Shown here one piece after another: positions 13,947 to 18,584 of a stretch of 18,584 nt of DNA. The translations under genes and the position numbers were made by a program. Positions within the stretch are counted from its first letter, which is position 1, and each line of letters begins with the position of its first letter. Under the pieces are notes generated by a model, which saw only the letters and a program-made list of their open reading frames with translations, did not search any database and was not told where the DNA came from. The DNA comes from DAOTXK01 sp034435395 (GTDB lineage: Bacteria; Chloroflexota; Anaerolineae; Aggregatilineales; Ch27): the NCBI GenBank assembly GCA_034435395.1, contig DAOTXK010000344.1, positions 1 through 18,584 on the forward strand, in the 5' to 3' direction.

Positions 13947-14065
13947 GCCTGGGCTGCTGGATCGCCTACTGCGCTGTTAACGCCGCTGCCCCTCGCGGTC
14001 TCCTGGCCTTCTCGTCAGGCCAAAGATCAGCCGCCCACTGGACAGTCTGCGCCGCGCATGTGCGG

Positions 14066-14071
14066 TATAAT
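14066..14071 (+). promoter_or_regulatory. Candidate -10 of ilvE
   Basis: A perfect TATAAT 36 bp before GTG 14108. TGGACA lies 21 bp above it, too far for a normal -35, so the promoter is only half supported. Confidence 0.45.
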
Positions 14072-14107
14072 GAAACCACAGACCGGGTTCTATTCAGGAG
14101 GTTTGGC

Positions 14108-15055
14108 GTGGCCAACTTACCGAAGTACGCCTTCTTCAAGGGCAAGATCGTCCCCTTCAGCGAAGCCAATGTGAGTATTGCCACCCATGCCCTGCACTAC
14201 GGCACGGGCGCCTTTGGGGGAATGCGGGGGTACTGGAATGCCAACCAGGAGGAACTCTACATCTTCCGCCCCCAGGACCACTTCACCCGGTTGATGGGGT
14301 CGGCCAAGCTGCTGCGCATGACCCTGCCCTATACCATAGACCAACTGGTGGACACCACCCGGGAGCTGCTGCGTAAAGAAGGGATGCGGGAAGATTGTTA
14401 CATCCGCCCGCTTGTCTATAAATCCACCCCCACCATCGGCGTGCGCCTGCATGATCTGGAGGACGACCTCGCCATATTCACCGTACCCCTCGGCAAATAC
14501 CTGGAAAAAGAAGAGGGGCTGCACGTCACCATCTCCTCCTGGCGTCGGGTGGATGACAACGCCGTCCCCGCCCGCGGTAAGATCACCGGCGCGTACATCA
14601 ACTCCGCCCTGATCGTCAGCGACGCCAAAGCCGCCGGCTTCGACGACGCGATCGTGCTCAACGAAGACGGCCACATCGCCGAAGCCTCCGCCGCCAACTT
14701 CTTCATCGTGCGCGATGGCGTGGCCATCACCCCGCCGCTTTATGCCAATATCCTGGAGGGCATCACCCGCCGCACGGTGATCCAGCTGCTTCGCGAGGAA
14801 ATGGGCGTCGAAGTCCTGGAGCGGCCTATCGACCGCACGGAACTGTTTATCTGCGACGAGGCGTTTTCCTGCGGCACCGGTTACCAGGTGGCTGCCGTCA
14901 TCCGCGTCGATTACTGCGCGGTCGGCGACGGCCAGATGGGCCCGCTCACCGCGGAACTGCGCGATCTGTATTTCCGGCTGGTGCGCGGTCAACTGCCCAA
15001 ATACAGCGACTGGCTGGTCCCGGTCTACGCCGCCGTGCCCGAAGTCACCCCATAA
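14108..15055 (+). CDS. ilvE: Branched-chain amino acid aminotransferase
   Basis: The product is 315 residues, matching class IV (IlvE) aminotransferases. It exchanges amino groups between Leu/Ile/Val and 2-oxoglutarate, the last step of branched-chain amino acid synthesis, using PLP. The PLP-binding Lys158 is in ARGKITGAYINSALIVSDAKAAGFDDAIVL. Next come the class IV signature EASAANFFIVRDG and ITPPLYANILEGITRRTVIQLLREEMGVEVLERPI. FSCGTGYQVAAVIRVD near the C-terminus matches the SGTAAEITPV-type phosphate-binding loop. The N-terminal half has THALHYGTGAFGGMRGYW and the arginine-bearing YIRPLVYKS. GTG 14108 was chosen because AGGAGG lies six bases upstream and the fold starts there (ANLPKYAFFKGKIVPF). 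Upstream in-frame ATG 13925 precedes the -10 and adds unrelated sequence. It is monocistronic with its own terminator. D-amino-acid or aminodeoxychorismate relatives are less likely. Confidence 0.93.
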   Translation: MANLPKYAFFKGKIVPFSEANVSIATHALHYGTGAFGGMRGYWNANQEELYIFRPQDHFTRLMGSAKLLRMTLPYTIDQLVDTTRELLRKEGMREDCYIRPLVYKSTPTIGVRLHDLEDDLAIFTVPLGKYLEKEEGLHVTISSWRRVDDNAVPARGKITGAYINSALIVSDAKAAGFDDAIVLNEDGHIAEASAANFFIVRDGVAITPPLYANILEGITRRTVIQLLREEMGVEVLERPIDRTELFICDEAFSCGTGYQVAAVIRVDYCAVGDGQMGPLTAELRDLYFRLVRGQLPKYSDWLVPVYAAVPEVTP

Positions 15056-15079
15056 ACGCCGGCCGCGTCCCCGGGCCGC

Positions 15080-15114
15080 ACGCCCCCCAGGCCAGCACGG
15101 GGGGCGTCTGTTTT
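15080..15114 (+). terminator. Intrinsic terminator of ilvE
   Basis: ACGCCCCCC (15080-15088) and GGGGGGCGT (15099-15107) are perfect 9-bp arms with a 10-nt loop, followed by CTGTTTT. It lies between the convergent ilvE and membrane-protein genes. Confidence 0.85.
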
Positions 15115-15595
15115 ACAGGATGGCGCTCCCGCTGCCCAGCGAGTCCAGCAACAGGGTGATGTCGCGCTCCAGGCGCGGACAGGCCCGGGTATTCATCTCG
15201 AAGAACCACAGGGCAAACAGATACGCGCCAGCCAGCAGCCCTCCGATCACAGCGGGCGCGCGCGATTTCGGATTGTTCGAGACGCCTGCCACGATGAGCG
15301 GCCCCAGGAACATCACCGCCCGGATCAGCAACGCCCCCAGGCTGCAAATGTGTTTGCCCCCCTGAAGCGAGCCGAAGGCCTGCACCTTGTCCACGAAAAT
15401 GCTCAGGATCACGGCAGCCATGATCAGAGTCGTCACCAGCGAGCCTTCCGGCTGCATAAAGAGCACGATGAACGCCAGCACCAGCAGGATATAGAGCCAG
15501 ACATCGGCCACCACGCCCAACGCCTGGCGAGCCGGATCGATCCGGCCCGGGATCAGCAGGCGACCCAATTCTGGCACGATCTGGTTGATGTCCAT
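15113..15595 (-). CDS. Four-helix membrane protein, function unknown
   Basis: The product is 160 residues from ATG 15595 (MDINQIVPELGRLLIPGRIDPARQALGVVAD), with AAAGGA nine bases upstream. A longer frame to 15673 would run through a leader hairpin, so it is not favoured. Hydrophobic segments at 33-48, 53-69, 86-104 and 113-133 predict four membrane helices with short loops. The C-terminal tail (RLERDITLLLDSLG) is amphipathic. I recognise no family or catalytic motif. It has its own -10, 126 bp after the MFS-linked lipoprotein gene on the same strand, so it may be separate from that operon. Its stop lies inside the T-tail of the opposing ilvE terminator. Confidence 0.8.
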   Translation of the reverse strand: MDINQIVPELGRLLIPGRIDPARQALGVVADVWLYILLVLAFIVLFMQPEGSLVTTLIMAAVILSIFVDKVQAFGSLQGGKHICSLGALLIRAVMFLGPLIVAGVSNNPKSRAPAVIGGLLAGAYLFALWFFEMNTRACPRLERDITLLLDSLGSGSAIL

Positions 15596-15633
15596 GTCCG
15601 TCCTTTCCTCACCTGGCAACGATGACTGGTTCA

Positions 15634-15677
15634 GGAGGCCGCCTCTGGAGGTGCAGCGGCCTCCCACCGGCATTATA
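15634..15677 (-). promoter_or_regulatory. -10 and start-site hairpin of the four-helix protein gene
   Basis: On the minus strand TATAAT (15677-15672) has no clear -35. The predicted start, near 15665, is directly followed by a hairpin with perfect 9-bp arms GGAGGCCGC / GCGGCCTCC (15664-15656 and 15642-15634, loop 13 nt). The stem would form the very 5' end of the mRNA, which often stabilises transcripts. Confidence 0.45.
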
Positions 15678-15721
15678 CACGCACTCCGCCCGGCGCGCCT
15701 GCGGGGAAGGGCTTCCGCCGC

Positions 15722-16456
15722 TTAACGCCCTGGCTCCGGCGGGGTCCACCCCTCCACCAGCCGCGCCGGCGCGCCCAAGGCGTCCAGCAGGCCCGGCCGA
15801 TCGGTTGGGGGGACGAGCAGCAGTTGGGGGATGAGGTCGGTCAGCGCGGCGGGCGGCCCCTCAAACAGCGCCATGAGGCCCTGCGCCGGATAAAGCAGCG
15901 CCAGCCGGTCGCGCCCCGGCAGACGGGGACCCGCCGGGACCTCGGCGACCGCTTCCGGCTCTCCCAGCCGGGCCAGCAGCTCGCCCAGCGTGAAGTAGGG
16001 CCGCAATTCGGCGGCCTGCACATAAGTCATGCCCCCCGTCACCAACAGCACGCAGCCCTCTGCCTCAAAGCGGAAGCGGGGCGGTCGCCCGCTGGCGCTC
16101 AGCACCGGGCCGAACGCCGCCATCGCCTGCTGGATGGTCAGCGGGTCGCGGACCAGCCGCAGCACGGCGTCCAGCGGGAAGACATCGCCGCAGTTCACCC
16201 CTGGCGGAGCCTCGGTGGCGGGCGTCCGGGTGGCCAGGGGGAAAAAGAGCGTGCCGCCGGGCGGGAGGGGCGTGCGGTCCGGCAGGCTGACCAGGGGCGC
16301 GGTGGCGAACGGCGTCGGCGGCTGCGGGATCGACTGGCCCGGATACGGCGTGACCGTCGGGCCGGGCGTGGGGGGCGGCGGGGGAGTGACGGTCGGGGCC
16401 ACAGCGCAGGCCGCCGTCAGCAGCATGATGGCCGCATAGATCAGGCGGGCGGTCAT
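15722..16456 (-). CDS. Lipoprotein coupled to the MFS transporter
   Basis: The product is 244 residues from ATG 16456, one base after the MFS gene's TGA, so translation is almost certainly coupled. A lipobox-like LLTAAC places the lipid anchor at Cys17. A Pro/Thr linker follows (about 20-60, PTVTPPPPPTPGPTVTPYPG). The mature domain has repeated short blocks of the type FTLGELLARLGEPEAV and RPGLLDALGAPARLVEGW, plus TIQQAMAAFGPV. Blocks like LGxPxxV occur in many secreted chloroflexal lipoproteins and faintly recall BamE-type folds; that likeness is a guess. Two cysteines (GVNCGDVF, EGCVLL) could pair. It may assist the transporter on the outer face of the membrane, but nothing in the sequence proves that. 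Confidence 0.8.
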   Translation of the reverse strand: MTARLIYAAIMLLTAACAVAPTVTPPPPPTPGPTVTPYPGQSIPQPPTPFATAPLVSLPDRTPLPPGGTLFFPLATRTPATEAPPGVNCGDVFPLDAVLRLVRDPLTIQQAMAAFGPVLSASGRPPRFRFEAEGCVLLVTGGMTYVQAAELRPYFTLGELLARLGEPEAVAEVPAGPRLPGRDRLALLYPAQGLMALFEGPPAALTDLIPQLLLVPPTDRPGLLDALGAPARLVEGWTPPEPGR

Positions 16457-16457
16457 G

Positions 16458-17687
16458 TCAATCCGCCACCGCCGCCACCGGCTGGGGCCGCCCAACCCCC
16501 AGCAGGATCAGGGTCGGGGTCAGCATGATCCCGGCCAGGGCCAGCGCTGCCCGCAGCGACCGGGCCGTCCCCACCCAGCCCAGGACCGGCCCGCCCGCGA
16601 TCTGGCCCACGGCGTTGGCCTGCGCGGCCAGGGAGAGCACCGTCGCCCGCACCGGCGAGTCGATATGCTGGTTGGCCCAGGCGGTGAAGATCGGATCGGC
16701 GGTAGCCCGCAGTGCCCCGCTGACCCAGAAGGCCAGCAGCGCCAGGCCAAACGGGCGCGCCAGGGCAAAGACGACCACCGCGCCGATCACCCCGGCGTAC
16801 AGCGCCGCCAGCGCCCGCCGGACTGCCCGCTGGTCGTTCAGGTCCAGCCGCCGCCGGGCGATCTCGGTCGTGCCGAGCGACAGCAGCGCGGCCACGCCCC
16901 TGATCACGCCGAACCAGGCCACCGGCTCCAGCGCCCCCAGCGTCGGCAGGGCAAAGTTGTCCAGGATGTGGGCCGTCCACAGGCGGTCCACCCCCTCGCT
17001 GAACGTCCCATAGACCAGGCTGATGGCCAGCACGGTCGCCAGGACGGGCCGCCGCCGGACCAGCCGGACGCCCTCCCCCAGCGGCTCCCGCATCTGCCGC
17101 CAGGAACGGCGCTGCTCTGGCGGCGTCGGTGTGAACCCCTCTTCCGGCATGAACAGCCCCAGGAGAACCGCCAGCCCCAGGAAGGTCCCGCCCCCCAGCA
17201 CGATCGGCAGTTGGATGGTCCGGCTGGCCAGGGCCACGCTGAGGCCGGTGCCCACCAGGCTCATCACCTGCCCGATCGGCGAGGCCCGCAGAAAAGCCCG
17301 CCCGGCCTTCTCCTCCCCGATCTCGTCCACGATCCAGGCGTCCGCCGCCCCGCTGATGAAGGTCGCGCCCAGCCCCCACACCACCTGGGAGAGCAACACC
17401 GCCGCGAAGTGGGGGAACGAACCTTCGATGATGAACCCGACGCCGATCAGCGCCGTGCCCACGATCACCGACAGGCGGCGGCTGTACACGTCCGCCACGA
17501 TGCCGGTCGGCAGCTCAAACAGAAAGGCGGAAACCTCCAGGACCGTGCCCACCAGCACCAGTTGCAGCGGGTTGAGGCCCACCGTGGCCGTCTGATAGAC
17601 CAGGTTGACGGTGAAAATCGTGCCAAAAAACAGCGCCGACGCGCCGCTGAAGATCAGGTAGATGAGGTAGGCGTTGCCTTTGTTCAA
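16458..17687 (-). CDS. MFS transporter
   Basis: The product is 409 residues with about 12 hydrophobic segments, the usual major facilitator length. Motif A between helices 2 and 3 is GIVADVYSRRLSVIVG (Gly62, Asp66, Arg70-Arg71). SGAADAWIVDE (residues 112-122) after helix 4 resembles drug-efflux-type members. The central cytoplasmic loop (about 180-210) is charged (EEGFTPTPPEQRRSWRQMREPLGEGVRLVRRRP). The protein likely exports a small molecule using the proton gradient; the substrate is not readable. The start is TTG 17687 with GAGGA eight bases upstream, since no ATG or GTG precedes the first helix in a good position. It is divergent from a probable ArsR-type regulator, with operator-like repeats between them, and is followed by a coupled lipoprotein. 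Confidence 0.9.
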   Translation of the reverse strand: MNKGNAYLIYLIFSGASALFFGTIFTVNLVYQTATVGLNPLQLVLVGTVLEVSAFLFELPTGIVADVYSRRLSVIVGTALIGVGFIIEGSFPHFAAVLLSQVVWGLGATFISGAADAWIVDEIGEEKAGRAFLRASPIGQVMSLVGTGLSVALASRTIQLPIVLGGGTFLGLAVLLGLFMPEEGFTPTPPEQRRSWRQMREPLGEGVRLVRRRPVLATVLAISLVYGTFSEGVDRLWTAHILDNFALPTLGALEPVAWFGVIRGVAALLSLGTTEIARRRLDLNDQRAVRRALAALYAGVIGAVVVFALARPFGLALLAFWVSGALRATADPIFTAWANQHIDSPVRATVLSLAAQANAVGQIAGGPVLGWVGTARSLRAALALAGIMLTPTLILLGVGRPQPVAAVAD

Positions 17688-17714
17688 TGAATGAGTCCTC
17701 GTTTCGCCACTCCC

Positions 17715-17738
17715 AGTTTACCCGGAGCCGCCGGGAAA
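17715..17738 (-). promoter_or_regulatory. Operator-like repeat near the MFS start, with overlapping -10 candidate
   Basis: TTACCCGG (17718-17725), 5-bp spacer, CCGGGAAA (17731-17738): an imperfect copy (one mismatch) of the perfect repeat at 17792-17811. On the minus strand TAAACT (17720-17715) overlaps its edge and could be the MFS -10. A repressor bound here would block MFS transcription. Confidence 0.45.
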
Positions 17739-17753
17739 TTCACCCGCCAGGCA

Positions 17754-17782
17754 TTGACAGGGCGCGCCCCCCATAGTATACT
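17754..17782 (+). promoter_or_regulatory. Promoter of the ArsR-type regulator
   Basis: A perfect TTGACA (17754-17759), 17-bp spacer and TATACT (17777-17782): the closest match to consensus in the window. Predicted start is near 17789, just before the inverted repeat at 17792. Confidence 0.75.
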
Positions 17783-17791
17783 TTATGCAGA

Positions 17792-17811
17792 TTACCCGGT
17801 CTTCCGGGTAA
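17792..17811. promoter_or_regulatory. Perfect inverted repeat at the regulator's transcription start (candidate operator)
   Basis: TTACCCGG-TCTT-CCGGGTAA, perfect 8-bp arms with a 4-bp spacer, right at the predicted start of the regulator mRNA. A repressor here would block its own transcription. The same half-sites recur at 17718-17738. As RNA it could also fold at the mRNA 5' end. Confidence 0.65.
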
Positions 17812-17847
17812 CATGAAAAAGTCAATAACCCGCATAAGGAGTGGGCG

Positions 17848-18584
17848 ATGGCCGATATCGAGTTGATTGCGCCCGCCAAAACCGTCACCGTGACCTTCTC
17901 CCTGGAGCCAGCCCAGAACGCGCTGAGCAGCCTCTTCCTGCTCAGCGAGGCCGAAGACACGTCCGGCCTGAACCACTGGGTCTATCAAACGGCGGCGGCG
18001 CTTTCGCCGGACCAGCAGCGTCACAATCGCCTGGTCTGTCACTTTTTCGGCGCTGAGTCGCTGCTGGAAGGCCGGTCCTGGCCGGGCTTCCCCGCCTGGC
18101 TGGATCACCTGGCGACGCAAAACCCTGAGGCCATGCGCGATCGAGTCTTGGGGGCCTTTGTCCACCATGTCGCCAGGAAACTGGGCAGCGGCGAGGCCAT
18201 CGCCATCCCTGACCCTGCCGAGTTGCTGGCCGATCGGGCGACCTACCTGGCCTTCATCGAGAGGGTTCACGCCGACAAGGATGACACGCTTGACCTGTCT
18301 CTCTGCGAAGCGGCCCATGCCCTGTTCAACGATCCGCCAGCCCTGAAGGACCTGATCCTCACCCACCTGGGATGGATGTGGGAGGCCCACCTGGCCGCCG
18401 AATGGGAGCGCAACCTCCCCACCCTGCGCGAAACGGTCGCCGCATTCCAGCAGCTCGACTATGCCGGCCTGTCGCTGGCCGGGGCCATCCGCCGCACCGT
18501 GGGGCGCGAGTTGCCGGCAGCCTGGGAAGAATGGGCAGGGGCCATCGATCATATCATCTTCCTGCCTTCGGCCCACATCGGCCC
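17848..18584 (+). CDS. Probable ArsR-family transcriptional regulator, C-terminus beyond right edge
   Basis: ATG 17848 has AAGGAG six bases upstream and the frame is open to the window end (245 codons). The visible part is mostly alpha-helical and soluble: VTFSLEPAQNALSSLFLLSEAEDTSGLNHWVYQTAAALSPDQQRHNRLV at the start and WAGAIDHIIFLPSAHIG at the edge. This matches my memory of long (about 330-370 residue) ArsR-type regulators in Chloroflexota, which carry this N-terminal region and a winged helix-turn-helix at the C-terminus. The DNA-binding part would lie past the edge, so the call is incomplete. Support comes from context: a strong promoter, an inverted repeat at its start site and a similar one by the divergent MFS gene. 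It is probably an autoregulating repressor of the transporter operon. Confidence 0.6.
   Translation, partial: MADIELIAPAKTVTVTFSLEPAQNALSSLFLLSEAEDTSGLNHWVYQTAAALSPDQQRHNRLVCHFFGAESLLEGRSWPGFPAWLDHLATQNPEAMRDRVLGAFVHHVARKLGSGEAIAIPDPAELLADRATYLAFIERVHADKDDTLDLSLCEAAHALFNDPPALKDLILTHLGWMWEAHLAAEWERNLPTLRETVAAFQQLDYAGLSLAGAIRRTVGRELPAAWEEWAGAIDHIIFLPSAHIG

Noticed and set aside
13925..14107. Longer ilvE start at ATG 13925
   Set aside because: The added sequence has no aminotransferase similarity, precedes the -10 at 14066, and GTG 14108 has an ideal AGGAGG.

Overview
The window is GC-rich (by eye above 60%) bacterial chromosome. It most resembles Chloroflexota, probably Anaerolineae-like. The pointers are lipoproteins with long Thr/Pro linkers, a short primary sigma factor, a regulator with the long N-terminal region seen in chloroflexal ArsR-type proteins, and a two-CW protein. 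This assignment is inference from gene style; no rRNA or tRNA gene was seen to confirm it.

Layout. Positions 1-3583 (minus strand) hold an orphan OmpR/PhoB-type response regulator, a six-helix membrane protein and a secreted alpha/beta hydrolase that runs off the left edge. Positions 3839-4285 hold a truncated, less GC-rich DUF3800 gene, which looks foreign. Positions 4382-7078 are aconitase (acnA), divergent from the primary sigma factor rpoD (7581-8747). The acnA-rpoD gap holds a perfect 28-bp palindrome next to a consensus -35 hexamer, a candidate leader ORF and a good extended -10 promoter for rpoD.

Positions 8800-9608 are the most unusual part. A RelE/ParE-type toxin-antitoxin pair sits between two 115-bp direct repeats that differ at one base. 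Each repeat carries the last 20 codons of rpoD, its stop codon and its terminator hairpin. The pair looks like a cassette inserted at, or duplicated with, the 3' end of rpoD.

Positions 9636-11906 hold an FHA-domain protein (minus), a uroporphyrinogen-decarboxylase-family protein (plus) and a small two-CW protein (plus). Positions 11947-13822 (minus) are a two-gene operon: a TIR-domain protein anchored by one membrane helix with an outside Ig-like domain, then a lipoprotein carrying a similar Ig-like domain. Positions 14108-15055 are a branched-chain aminotransferase with a strong terminator. Positions 15113-17687 (minus) hold a four-helix membrane protein and a coupled MFS transporter/lipoprotein pair. 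Divergent from the transporter, at 17848, starts a probable ArsR-family regulator cut by the right edge. Matching inverted repeats lie at the regulator's transcription start and near the transporter start, so the regulator probably controls itself and the transporter operon.

The housekeeping genes (acnA, rpoD, ilvE) are intact and ordinary. The accessory signals are the duplicated rpoD tail with its TA pair, the rpoD-upstream palindrome, the membrane TIR operon and the ArsR/MFS operator pair.
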